This document shows positions 6,816 to 14,979 of a stretch of 22,942 nt of DNA, piece after piece (the first letter of the stretch is position 1; the number at the start of each line of letters is the position of its first letter). The translations under genes were made by a program, and so were the position numbers. The stretch is from Lachnospiraceae bacterium (GTDB lineage Bacteria > Bacillota > Clostridia > Lachnospirales > Lachnospiraceae). The notes below the pieces were generated by a model, which saw nothing but the letters and a program-made list of their open reading frames with translations, did no database searches and was not told the DNA's origin. Location: NCBI GenBank assembly GCA_900770345.1, contig CAAGKF010000269.1, positions 1 through 22,942 of the forward strand. Reading direction: 5' to 3'.

Positions 6816-8468
6816 TCAGACATTCAGGCAGCTCCCGCCGATAAATTCCCGCAGGATGGAATTGTTAGGGATATCCTCGCTCCTGACTCCGATAAAGTAG
6901 TCCAGGAATTTCAGCAGCCGCTTTGCCTCCAGATATTCCTCGGAATCCTTGGGAATACTGAAAAGCAGAGGCTCCGCGTACTGCTTCAGAACCGCCAGCT
7001 CATAGATCAGAGCGGAGTTGAACATCACATCTGCTCCCTCCTGATACGGGAAAATATTTTCATCCTCCCCCTTGCGCACGGAGGGCCACATGCGGATCGT
7101 CTCCCGGGCGGAGGATCCTCGCGTCCTGGCATCACGTATCATACGCCGCAGCAGACGGCCGTCTGTGGTAGGAATCCTGTTGTGCTCGTCAATATTTAAC
7201 TGCGTCAGCGCACTGATATAGATTCTGAACTTACTTTCTTTGGGAAGAGAATAAGACAGGCGGTCATTCAGACAGTGGATTCCTTCGATGACAAGGATAT
7301 CCTCCGGACCCAGCTTAAGAAAATCTCCCCTGTACTCCCGTACACCTTTCTTGAAATTATAATAGGGAAGCTCCACCCGTTCTCCCGCCATCAGCGCTGT
7401 CATATCACTGTTAAACAGCTTCAGGTCAATGCATTCCAGAACCTCATAATTGTAATTTCCCTGCTCATCCCTGGGACTGTCCGACCGGTTGACAAAATAA
7501 TTGTCTACAGCGATAGGATGCGGCCGGAAGCCGATGGCCTCCAGCTGTACGGAAAGCCGGTGTGAAAAGGTGGTCTTTCCCGAAGAAGACGGACCGGCGA
7601 TCATTACAAATTTCACATTCTTCCTGTCAGCGATCTGCGCGGCGATCTCAGCAACCTTCTTCTCCTGAAGAGCCTCCTGAATCAGGATCAGATGAGGCAT
7701 CCCTCCGTGGGCAATGATATCATTCAGGCTTCCCACATTTTCCAGATTCATCCGTTTTCCCCACCGGGAAGATTCTGCCAGAGTGGCAAACAGCTTCTCC
7801 TGCGGTTCAAATTCCGCCACTCTTCGCGGATCCTTCAGCTGAGGAAGCATCAGCACAAAGCCATGGTGATACAGCTTCAGGTCAAAATAGCGGATATATT
7901 CCGTATTGGGGACCATATAGCCGTAGTAATAATCTTCAAAACCGTCCAGACTGTAAACATTTACGCGTGATACACGACGGTAATTAAACAGTTTTTCCTT
8001 GTCATACATTCCAAGACGGTGGAACAGCTCCACCGCATCCTCCGTAGACACAGAACGCTTCTTAATCGGGATCTTTCTGTCCGCATACTCCTGCATCTTT
8101 TCCTTTACCCGGTCAAGAAGCTCCTGATCCAGCACAAACTTTCCCTTTGCTTCCACAAAAAAGCCGTTTCCGATGGCATAATCCACTGTAACCTTCTCCA
8201 CATTCTCCGCTCCCACCACAGCATAGAAGGCTTTCAGCATCATCAGCGTTGCGCTTCTCTGGTAGGCAGACATCCCCGGTTTTTCCCGGGCAGTGACGAA
8301 TTTCAGTTCACAGTCCTTTACACATTTGTGCAGCTCCTGAAGCTTTCCGTTGACCCTCACCAGGAGGATATCATCCTCATACAGATGCTGGTATTCCCCG
8401 GCCACCTGAAGCCACGTGGTTCCTTCCGGATATTCTCTCTGCTCCGTTCCTATAAAAACTTTAGGCAT
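6816..8468 (-). CDS. TGS/ThrRS-like domain plus uridine-kinase-type nucleoside kinase
   Basis: A 550-residue fusion typical of Firmicutes. Residues 1-60 resemble a TGS/ubiquitin-like domain (EGTTWLQVAGEYQ, ILLVRVNGKLQEL). Residues ~65-220 resemble the second N-terminal domain of threonyl-tRNA synthetase (VDYAIGNGFFVEAKGKF). Residues ~285-490 are a phosphoribulokinase/uridine-kinase P-loop domain with GPSSSGKTT (292-300), the substrate-site DNYF, the Walker B-like ILVIEGIHCLN, and a basic lid RRMIRDARTRGSSARETI. The predicted reaction is phosphorylation of a nucleoside (uridine is the usual annotation); the real substrate of this fusion class is not evident. AAAGGAG lies shortly before the ATG. 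It is the last protein gene of a minus-strand run and lies 30 bases after the Nif3-like gene. No strong terminator follows before rnpB. Confidence 0.85.
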   Translation of the reverse strand: MPKVFIGTEQREYPEGTTWLQVAGEYQHLYEDDILLVRVNGKLQELHKCVKDCELKFVTAREKPGMSAYQRSATLMMLKAFYAVVGAENVEKVTVDYAIGNGFFVEAKGKFVLDQELLDRVKEKMQEYADRKIPIKKRSVSTEDAVELFHRLGMYDKEKLFNYRRVSRVNVYSLDGFEDYYYGYMVPNTEYIRYFDLKLYHHGFVLMLPQLKDPRRVAEFEPQEKLFATLAESSRWGKRMNLENVGSLNDIIAHGGMPHLILIQEALQEKKVAEIAAQIADRKNVKFVMIAGPSSSGKTTFSHRLSVQLEAIGFRPHPIAVDNYFVNRSDSPRDEQGNYNYEVLECIDLKLFNSDMTALMAGERVELPYYNFKKGVREYRGDFLKLGPEDILVIEGIHCLNDRLSYSLPKESKFRIYISALTQLNIDEHNRIPTTDGRLLRRMIRDARTRGSSARETIRMWPSVRKGEDENIFPYQEGADVMFNSALIYELAVLKQYAEPLLFSIPKDSEEYLEAKRLLKFLDYFIGVRSEDIPNNSILREFIGGSCLNV

Positions 8469-8498
8469 ACCTGTCTCCTTTCTTATCTCAGATTTTCT

Positions 8499-9296
8499 TT
8501 ACAGAAGTACGGCAGGCCACGCAGGCGGCGCCTGGATCAGCTCCACCTCCGTCCCCAGCCGTTCTCTTAAAAATTTCTCCATATAAGGCATAAAAATATG
8601 TTCCATTCCGTAATGACCCGCATCCATCACAGCCATTTTCCTGGCTGCCGCGTCAATGCCGGAATGATGGCCGATATCCCCCGTCACCAGTACCTGGGCC
8701 CCCTTTGCCAGTGCCTCCTCAATCTCACTGCCGCCGGATCCCGGACAGAGGGCGATACGTTTTACCGGCGTATCCAGATATTCCTGACCGTAGATCAGGA
8801 GAAAGGGAAGGTCAAAGGCTTCCTTCACCTTTTTTCCCAGCTCCTGCACCGTTATCGGCTCCGTCAGGCTGCCGATCTTTCCGATGCCGTAGGGAACCTC
8901 CTCCATCTGCCCCAGAACCTCCAAAGGCTCACAATCTGTAAGCCCCAGTCTGGCAGCCGCCAGGTCAGCCATACACCCGGGAGCCGCATCAAAATTCGTA
9001 TGCATCGCGTAATAAGAGATATCCGCCTGAATCAGCCGGATCAGGCGTCTTGTAATAAAATTGCTGTCATTTACCTGCTTGATGGCTTTAAAGATCAGCG
9101 GATGATGGGTCAGAAGCATATCGGCTCCCACCCTGACAGCCTCATCTACCGCAGCATCTGTAGCATCCAGCGCAATATAGACTTTTTTTACCTCTTTGTC
9201 TCTTCTTCCGGCCAGAAGTCCCGGATTGTCCCAGCTGCAGGCGCAGCCTTCCGGCGCCAGCTCCTTTAATATTTCTATAATCTCACTGCATTTCAT
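8499..9296 (-). CDS. Nif3-like dinuclear metal-centre protein (DUF34/YqfO family)
   Basis: A 265-residue protein of the Nif3/NIF3L1 family, which binds two metal ions and is often annotated as a GTP cyclohydrolase I type 2 homolog without a settled function. Visible motifs are WDNPGLLAG (22-30), the metal-binding THHPLIF (63-69), HTNFDAAPGCMADLAA, and near the end GDIGHHSG and AVMDAGHYGMEH, all carrying the expected His, Asp and Glu ligands. It is the short form, lacking the central PII-like insert of B. subtilis YqfO. The start at MKCSEIIEI was chosen because homologs begin there; upstream in-frame sequence lies inside trmK. It overlaps the 3' end of trmK by 14 bases, implying translational coupling. 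The trmK-nif3 pairing is common in Firmicutes. Confidence 0.9.
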   Translation of the reverse strand: MKCSEIIEILKELAPEGCACSWDNPGLLAGRRDKEVKKVYIALDATDAAVDEAVRVGADMLLTHHPLIFKAIKQVNDSNFITRRLIRLIQADISYYAMHTNFDAAPGCMADLAAARLGLTDCEPLEVLGQMEEVPYGIGKIGSLTEPITVQELGKKVKEAFDLPFLLIYGQEYLDTPVKRIALCPGSGGSEIEEALAKGAQVLVTGDIGHHSGIDAAARKMAVMDAGHYGMEHIFMPYMEKFLRERLGTEVELIQAPPAWPAVLL

Positions 9297-10068
9297 TCTG
9301 TGCCTCCCTGATCCATTCCAGTTCTCTTGTTCTTTCCTCCACAGCTCTCTGCTGCGCTCCGGTCCGTTCTCCCGTTTCCCCGGAAGCCATTTCCAGTCCT
9401 GCGAGAATTCCTTCCACTCTTTTTTTCTCCCGCTCCAGATATTCCGCCAGTACCGGATCATGATTCTCGATCAGCAGCCTGCCGTAAAGATAATGCGACT
9501 GGCTTTTATATTCCATCGTTCCTCTCGCAACATCCATTACTGTATAAAATTTTCCATCTTCCCTGATCATGGCTTCTTTTTCGATCAGAAAACCATTTTC
9601 AGCAAGAAAGCGCCTCACCTTGTCCAGATCTGACTGTGGGGACAGGATCCAGTGCTCTACGCTTTCCCACATATGGCGCCCTTCCTCCAGGATCCGGATC
9701 TCCAGCTCTCCGCCCATGCCTGCAATGATGACGGTATCTGCCTCACCCGGCTTCAGCTCTTTCAGACCGTCGCTGAGCCTGGCTTTCACCGGACAGAGCG
9801 GAAGATTCCCGGCGCGGCAGTCCTCCTCATATTCTCTGATATGCTCCCGGGCGCGCATAAGAGGACCTTCTCTTACATCCATGGCCAGGGCCGAACATAT
9901 CCTGCCTGTCCCTGCCAGAAAAATCGGAACATATCCGTGATCCGTACCGATATCGGCGATGCGGCTGTTCTCTCTCACAAAAGAGGCCACCAGTCTCAGA
10001 CGCCCGGAAAGCCTGATTTTATTTTCCATATTAGTTATTTTACTGTTACTCATCTTACTGTTATTCAT
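9283..10068 (-). CDS. trmK: tRNA (adenine-22 N1)-methyltransferase
   Basis: A 261-residue SAM-dependent methyltransferase of the TrmK (B. subtilis YqfN) family, which makes m1A22 in tRNA. The SAM-binding motif ADIGTDHGYVPIFLA (38-52), the IIAGMGGELEIRILEEG motif and the LSPQSDLDKVRRFLAENGF segment are all family-typical. The C-terminal part (from about residue 195) is charged and predicted helical or coiled-coil, as in YqfN. The ATG at 10068 overlaps the rpoD stop by 8 bases and has AAAGGA upstream. Methionines at residues 6 and 14 are alternatives, the latter matching the usual N-terminus of homologs (MENKIRLSGRL). The first codons contain a small repeat of AACAGTAA, giving the duplicated N-S-K residues. 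Confidence 0.9.
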   Translation of the reverse strand: MNNSKMSNSKITNMENKIRLSGRLRLVASFVRENSRIADIGTDHGYVPIFLAGTGRICSALAMDVREGPLMRAREHIREYEEDCRAGNLPLCPVKARLSDGLKELKPGEADTVIIAGMGGELEIRILEEGRHMWESVEHWILSPQSDLDKVRRFLAENGFLIEKEAMIREDGKFYTVMDVARGTMEYKSQSHYLYGRLLIENHDPVLAEYLEREKKRVEGILAGLEMASGETGERTGAQQRAVEERTRELEWIREAQNEMQ

Positions 10069-11179
10069 CCAGATAATCCTTTAGTTTTTTACTTCTGCTG
10101 GGGTGACGCAGCTTTCGCAGGGCCTTTGCCTCGATCTGGCGGATCCGCTCTCTTGTCACCTTAAACTGCCTTCCCACCTCTTCCAGCGTTCTCGGATGGC
10201 CGTCATCCAGTCCGAACCGCAGGCGAAGCACTTTCTGCTCTCTCTCGGTCAGAGTCTCCAGAACCTCCATCAGCTGTTCATGAAGAAGAGCAAAGGCCGC
10301 TGCCTCCTGGGGCACTGCCACATTGTCATCCTGAATAAAATCTCCCAGGTGACTGTCCTCCTCCTCACCGATGGGCGTTTCCAGTGACACCGGATCCTGA
10401 GACATTTTCAGGATCTCCGCCACCCGCTCCGCCGGCATATCCACTCTTGCGGCAATTTCATCCACGGATGGTTCCCGCCCCAGCTCCTGAAGGAGCTGCC
10501 GGGAAGTCCGAACCAGACGATTAATGGTTTCCACCATATGCACGGGAATGCGGATCGTCCTGGCCTGATCGGCAATGGCCCTGGTAATGGCCTGACGGAT
10601 CCACCAGGTGGCATATGTGCTGAATTTGTATCCTTTGGTATAATCAAATTTTTCCACAGCTTTTATAAGGCCCAGATTTCCCTCCTGGATCAGGTCAAGG
10701 AACTGCATCCCCCGGCCCACATAGCGCTTGGCAATACTCACAACAAGCCGCAGATTCGCCTCTGCCAGACGTTTCTGCGCATCCCTGTCCCCCAGCTCCA
10801 TTCTCTTGGCCAGTTCAATTTCTTCCTCCACGGACAAAAGCGGGATCTTCCCGATTTCCTTCAGATACATGCGCACGGGATCATCCATCCCCACGCCTTC
10901 CGGAACAGACAGCTCCAGCTCTCTGATATCCAGCTCGTCCGCTTCGTCCAGCTCCAACGCATCATCAGAAAAAACGTCCCCATCCGAATCTTCCCCTACC
11001 CGCAGGACATCCACTCCGTTCTGTTCCAGATACTCAAACATCCGGTCCATCTGATCCCCGGTAAGCTGTTCCTTTCCGAAAAAAGACATTATCTCCTGAA
11101 GCTCCAGCACATTTTTCTTTTTCCTCGCCTCAGCAAGAAGCTCAGCCAGTTTTTCTTCCCATCCCTTTGTTTCTTCCAT
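10061..11179 (-). CDS. rpoD: Primary RNA polymerase sigma factor (sigma-70/SigA)
   Basis: A 372-residue housekeeping sigma factor. Region 1.1 is short and followed by an acidic linker. Region 1.2 is DPVRMYLKEIGKIPLLS. Region 2 has NLRLVVSIAKRYVGRGMQFLDLIQEGNLGL and FDYTKGYKFSTYATWWIRQAI for core binding and -10 recognition. Region 3 is IRIPVHMVETINRL onward. Region 4 has LTEREQKVLRLRFGL and the helix-turn-helix TLEEVGRQFKVTRERIRQIEAKALRKLRHP for -35 recognition. The start at MEETKG was chosen because homologs begin there and GGAAGG precedes it. A TTG-initiated extension of 16 codons directly after the dnaG stop is possible but less likely. The gene lies between dnaG and trmK in the conserved macromolecular-synthesis order. 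Confidence 0.97.
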   Translation of the reverse strand: MEETKGWEEKLAELLAEARKKKNVLELQEIMSFFGKEQLTGDQMDRMFEYLEQNGVDVLRVGEDSDGDVFSDDALELDEADELDIRELELSVPEGVGMDDPVRMYLKEIGKIPLLSVEEEIELAKRMELGDRDAQKRLAEANLRLVVSIAKRYVGRGMQFLDLIQEGNLGLIKAVEKFDYTKGYKFSTYATWWIRQAITRAIADQARTIRIPVHMVETINRLVRTSRQLLQELGREPSVDEIAARVDMPAERVAEILKMSQDPVSLETPIGEEEDSHLGDFIQDDNVAVPQEAAAFALLHEQLMEVLETLTEREQKVLRLRFGLDDGHPRTLEEVGRQFKVTRERIRQIEAKALRKLRHPSRSKKLKDYLDE

Positions 11180-11227
11180 ATCGGTCCGTCCTTCCCACGA
11201 AATACGTTGTTCACGCGCCTTTCTCAA

Positions 11228-13096
11228 TCAATCCAGCGAAATATGGAGCTGCTTCAAAGCAGCCTGCTGACGAATGATCTCCTGCAGCTGCGCGATATCT
11301 TTCGCATTGCGGCTGGCGATATCCAGACTGTTCTTTTTTACCTTTACTACCGTTTCTGCAAATGCCTTTTTCTGCTCCTCATTGTTCAGCGATTCCCTCA
11401 GACTGGCATTGAACAGAGCCGCCACCTCTTTATATTGATCCTCGTCGTTAATAAAACGGCTTAAAATGGCCGCCGGATTTAAATTTCCCGCTTTATGGCC
11501 TTCAAACACCATTTCCGCCACCTGATGATACAGATCCTCCACAAAATCATCTGCAGTTATGATGCCATTTATCCTGTCAAATAATGCAGGATTTTCAATA
11601 AGCCAGGTAAGAAGCAGCCTTTGAGAGCGCCGTATGCCGTCTTCCCGGGCTGACTTTGCAGGACGGCGTCCGGCAGACGCCGCTTCGCGGCGGGATCCGG
11701 CATCATAAGCGTTATCGAAAGCCGGTACATCCTCCTGTGTCTGACCGCTGTTTACATAGCCTCTGCCTCTGGTATCCGCCCGGTAGCTGTCCCCCGGCTT
11801 CAGTCCCAGGCTCATGCCCATTCGGTTTACCAGCTGGCGAAGCTTATCCGCCGGTATCATCTGCTCCCTTGATACAGCCTGAAGATAATTCTCCCGTTCC
11901 AGAGAATCTCCGAACTGGAGAAGCTTTCTGGCTGTCTCCTGATAAAATTTCGTCTTCTGTTCCGGATCATCCATCCGATAATCCCGCTTCAGAACATCGA
12001 TCTCAAAAAGAAAAGCATTTTTGGCTTCCCCGATCCTCTGCCGGAATGCCTCCGGCCCCATATTTTTGATAAATTCATCCGGATCCTTATAGGGCTTCAT
12101 ATTCAATACCTTAATGGACATTCCCACATCACGAAGGATGGGAATCGCTCTGAGAGCCGCCTTTACTCCCGCACCGTCGCTGTCATAGGTGAGGATCACC
12201 TGATCTGTATAGCGCTTTAAAATACCCGCATGCTGGCTGGTAAAGGCAGTTCCCAGAGAAGCTACCGCGTTGGTAAAGCCGGCCTGATGCATGGAGATCA
12301 CATCAAGATACCCCTCGCAGATCAGCATAAACCTTTCCCTGGTCGTCCTGGCATAATTCAGCCCGTAAAGGCTTCGGCTCTTGTCAAAGAGCTTTGTTTC
12401 CGGGGAATTTAAATATTTTGGCTCCCCATCCCCCATCACACGGCCGCCGAAACCGATGACCCGGTTATTCACATCCATGATCGGGAACATCACACGGTTC
12501 CAGAACTTATCCCGTCCGCCCCGTTCCTCCACCGTTACCAGTCCCGTCTCCTTCAGGAACCGGTCATCGTATCCCTTTTCCTTCAGATAGCGGTACAGAT
12601 CGTCGCTGGTCTTGTTGGAATAACCCAGACCGAAGCGCAGGATCGTTTCATCCGACAGCTGCCGTCTGTCATGGAGATATTCATATCCCTGTCTTCCGTG
12701 AGGCTGCTTCAGCTGATAATAGAAATAATTGGCCGCCAGCTTATTGACCTCCAGCAGACGGGCACGAAGCTCCGCCTGCTCTCTGGCCTCCCTGCTGTAC
12801 TCCATCTTCGGAAGCGTCACTCCGGCCCGGTCTGCCAGAGACTGCAGCGCCTCCTGAAATGTATAATTTTCATACTCCATCACAAAAGTGAGCACATTTC
12901 CTCCGGCTCCGCAGCCAAAACAGTAATACATCTGCTTGCCAGGCGACACGGAAAAGGAAGGAGACTTCTCGTTGTGAAACGGACAAAGTCCAAAATAATT
13001 TGCTCCCTTCTTCTGCAGCTTTACATATCCTGAAATCACATCTACGATGTCATTCTTCATTCTTACTTCTTCTATGACTTCATCGGGATAGTACAT
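11228..13096 (-). CDS. dnaG: DNA primase
   Basis: A 622-residue primase that makes RNA primers for lagging-strand synthesis. The N-terminal CHC2 zinc domain has ligands C38, H41, C59 and C62 (LCPFHNEKSPSFSV ... YYCFGCGAGG). The catalytic core includes MFPIMDVNNRVIGFGGRV and the Toprim acidic residues in LICEGYLD (E261) and TYDSDGAG (D305, D307). The C-terminal helicase-binding domain starts after a variable linker (about residues 450-490). Length is normal for Clostridia. GGGAG lies 7 bases before the ATG. It is 49 bases downstream of the dGTPase gene and followed after at most 48 bases by rpoD, the classic dgt-dnaG-rpoD order. Confidence 0.97.
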   Translation of the reverse strand: MYYPDEVIEEVRMKNDIVDVISGYVKLQKKGANYFGLCPFHNEKSPSFSVSPGKQMYYCFGCGAGGNVLTFVMEYENYTFQEALQSLADRAGVTLPKMEYSREAREQAELRARLLEVNKLAANYFYYQLKQPHGRQGYEYLHDRRQLSDETILRFGLGYSNKTSDDLYRYLKEKGYDDRFLKETGLVTVEERGGRDKFWNRVMFPIMDVNNRVIGFGGRVMGDGEPKYLNSPETKLFDKSRSLYGLNYARTTRERFMLICEGYLDVISMHQAGFTNAVASLGTAFTSQHAGILKRYTDQVILTYDSDGAGVKAALRAIPILRDVGMSIKVLNMKPYKDPDEFIKNMGPEAFRQRIGEAKNAFLFEIDVLKRDYRMDDPEQKTKFYQETARKLLQFGDSLERENYLQAVSREQMIPADKLRQLVNRMGMSLGLKPGDSYRADTRGRGYVNSGQTQEDVPAFDNAYDAGSRREAASAGRRPAKSAREDGIRRSQRLLLTWLIENPALFDRINGIITADDFVEDLYHQVAEMVFEGHKAGNLNPAAILSRFINDEDQYKEVAALFNASLRESLNNEEQKKAFAETVVKVKKNSLDIASRNAKDIAQLQEIIRQQAALKQLHISLD

Positions 13097-13145
13097 AAAT
13101 GTTCTCCCTTCTGTATCTTCTCATCCGCTCTGCGCGGCAGAGCTT

Positions 13146-14156
13146 TCAGTGCACATTCCAGCCCTTGGGCACAAACAGCTCCTCAAACTGGTTAATGGCA
13201 TAAATATCACTCATTCCTGCAATATAATCGCAGACAACTCTCGATTTTTTCTCACCCCTTGTGACCATCAGCAGCACATATTCCATAGGCAGCTTGTCTA
13301 CATGGCACATATAATACTCATAAAGGCGGGCAATCAGCTGCTGAGCCTTGCTCTCTTCCGCCTTGGGGATGTCGCTTTTATATACATTATCAAACATCCA
13401 TCTGCGCAGTCCCTGCATAGCCTCCTCCATGCCCTCGGACATAAAAATTCCGGGCCTGTCCATGCTGTTCAGTATAATGTCGTGGATCAGATTATTCAGG
13501 CGTTCCCGGACGCTGTGTCCCAGCACATCGGTGTACACAGCCGGAAGATCCTTCTCCTGAAACAGTCTGGCGCGGATAGCATCGTCAATGTCATGATTGA
13601 TGTAGGCAATTTTATCGGAAAGGCGGACAATTGCCCCCTCCAGCGTGGAGGGGTGACCGGCAGTCCTGTGGTTGCGGATTCCGTCCCTGACCTCCCAGGT
13701 CAGGTTCAGCCCTGCTCCGTCCTTCTCCAGCACCTCCACCACACGAACGCTCTGCTCATAATGGGTAAATCCGTCCTCACAGATCTTGTTCAGTATGTAT
13801 TCGCCGGAATGGCCGAAAGGAGTATGTCCCAGGTCATGGCCCAGAGCAATGGCCTCTGTCAGGCTTTCATTGAGCCGGAGCGCCTTTGCGATGGTTCTGG
13901 CGATCTGTGATACCTCCAGGGTGTGAGTGAGCCTGGTCCGGTAGTGATCCCCCTCCGGAGCCAAAAATACCTGGGTCTTGTGCTTCAGCCGCCGGAATGC
14001 CTTGCAGTGCAGGATCCGGTCTCTGTCCCGCTGATACTCCGGCCTGATATCGCAGGGCTCTTCCTGCCTGTCGCGTCCTCTGGTCCTGCTGCTGAAGGAC
14101 GCATAGGGGCTGAGGAACTGCTCTTCCAGCGCTTCCATGGATTCCCTGATATTCAT
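13146..14156 (-). CDS. dgt: Deoxyguanosinetriphosphate triphosphohydrolase-like protein
   Basis: A 336-residue HD-domain protein of the dGTPase-like family, which hydrolyses dNTPs to nucleoside and triphosphate and may help control dNTP pools. The HD metal ligands are visible: H in RTRLTHTLEVSQIAR, the HD pair in ALGHDLGHTPFGHSGE, and a distal D in LSDKIAYINHDIDDAIRA. RILHCKAFRRLKHKTQVF near the N-terminus is family-typical. It is the short class (~340 residues), not the ~500-residue E. coli Dgt, so strict dGTP specificity is not assured. GGGAG precedes the ATG. It is upstream of dnaG, its usual place in Clostridia. A TATACT sequence near 14180 might be a -10 box, but no convincing -35 box was found. 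Confidence 0.88.
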   Translation of the reverse strand: MNIRESMEALEEQFLSPYASFSSRTRGRDRQEEPCDIRPEYQRDRDRILHCKAFRRLKHKTQVFLAPEGDHYRTRLTHTLEVSQIARTIAKALRLNESLTEAIALGHDLGHTPFGHSGEYILNKICEDGFTHYEQSVRVVEVLEKDGAGLNLTWEVRDGIRNHRTAGHPSTLEGAIVRLSDKIAYINHDIDDAIRARLFQEKDLPAVYTDVLGHSVRERLNNLIHDIILNSMDRPGIFMSEGMEEAMQGLRRWMFDNVYKSDIPKAEESKAQQLIARLYEYYMCHVDKLPMEYVLLMVTRGEKKSRVVCDYIAGMSDIYAINQFEELFVPKGWNVH

Positions 14157-14253
14157 GCTCCCACTCCCATCTGTATATAGTATATTGCTTTGGTATTCAT
14201 TTTACCACAAAAGAATAGGGAAATGATAGTAATTTATGTAAATAAGCTGCTGC

Positions 14254-14769
14254 TTATATCCTCTTCATCAAAATATCCCTCAGGTACCCTCCGTACTTTT
14301 CCTTCGTAGCCATCACCTGATATCCCTGCTGCAGTACATTTCCCCTGCTGTAATGATTTTCCGGGTGAACGGTGCACATAAGATAGCGGAAGCCCCGTTC
14401 CGTCAGTTCACGCTCCGCCTCCTGCATCATCCTGTACTGCAGATCATTGCCCCTGTATTCCGGCAGGATAGCTGCCGAGTCCATATGAGCCACCAGCTCC
14501 AGCTCCTCCTCCGGCAGTCCGATATCACGGCCCAGATTTCCCTCGCTCTTTCCCGGAAAGATCACATAAAAAATGCCGGCCAGCTTTCCGTTATCCCAGT
14601 CTACAGCCTTATAGCCGATGGCTTTTCCGGAGGAAAGAAGATCATAAATATACTTCTCATCATCGATCACATACCATTCCTTTCTGTCCATCTGCTCCCA
14701 GACTGTCTTTATCAGCTCACTGATCGCCCGGCTGTCACCCGGCACAGCCTTCTCAATTACAAGGTCCAT
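14254..14769 (-). CDS. GNAT-family N-acetyltransferase
   Basis: A 171-residue protein with the GNAT fold. The central strand-helix segment LVAHMDSAAILPEYRGNDLQYRMMQEAERELTERGF contains the acetyl-CoA pyrophosphate-binding loop (YRGNDLQ), followed by FRYLMCTVHPENHYSRGNVLQQGYQVM, the usual C-terminal half. The substrate (small molecule or protein) cannot be told from the sequence. AAAGGA lies before the ATG. It is a single gene with its own promoter (14874-14846). Its stop codon lies within a small inverted repeat (ATAAGC/GCTTAT, 14242-14257) that might act as a weak terminator. It is not obviously connected to the purine operon upstream or the replication genes downstream. Confidence 0.85.
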   Translation of the reverse strand: MDLVIEKAVPGDSRAISELIKTVWEQMDRKEWYVIDDEKYIYDLLSSGKAIGYKAVDWDNGKLAGIFYVIFPGKSEGNLGRDIGLPEEELELVAHMDSAAILPEYRGNDLQYRMMQEAERELTERGFRYLMCTVHPENHYSRGNVLQQGYQVMATKEKYGGYLRDILMKRI

Positions 14770-14845
14770 CTTTTCTTATCCTTTCTCTCTGCGTTCTGCG
14801 CTGCCGCTCATGACAAAGACCCGCCCCGGCAGCTGTGCTGCTATC

Positions 14846-14874
14846 ATTATATACCTCATATACCTCCCGGACAA
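14846..14874 (-). promoter_or_regulatory. Sigma-A promoter of the GNAT gene
   Basis: On the minus strand, TTGTCC (14874-14869), a 17-base spacer and TATAAT (14851-14846), about 80 bases upstream of the start codon. Confidence 0.6.
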
Positions 14875-14886
14875 CTCCCGCAGGCA

Positions 14887-14953
14887 CAAAAACTCCGAAG
14901 AAAACCCCGGAGAAAATTTCAAACGGCCGGGCGAATAAGGAAGCCGCCCAGCC
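14887..14953 (-). terminator. Terminator region of the NCS2 permease gene
   Basis: There are two minus-strand hairpins in tandem. A 9-bp stem (14953-14945 with 14933-14925, one G-U pair) is followed by CTCCG/CGGAG (14912-14908 with 14897-14893) and TTTTT. Both lie just after the permease stop codon. Confidence 0.65.
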
Positions 14954-14979
14954 GGTCATTCAATCATTTTCTTTTATTG

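Noticed and set aside
6575..6823. 82-codon minus-strand reading frame over rnpB
   Set aside because: It lies almost wholly inside the RNase P RNA gene, whose conserved cores explain the sequence.
14753..14959. 68-codon minus-strand reading frame upstream of and overlapping the GNAT start
   Set aside because: It runs through the permease terminator hairpins and the GNAT promoter, has no ribosome binding site and no family resemblance.
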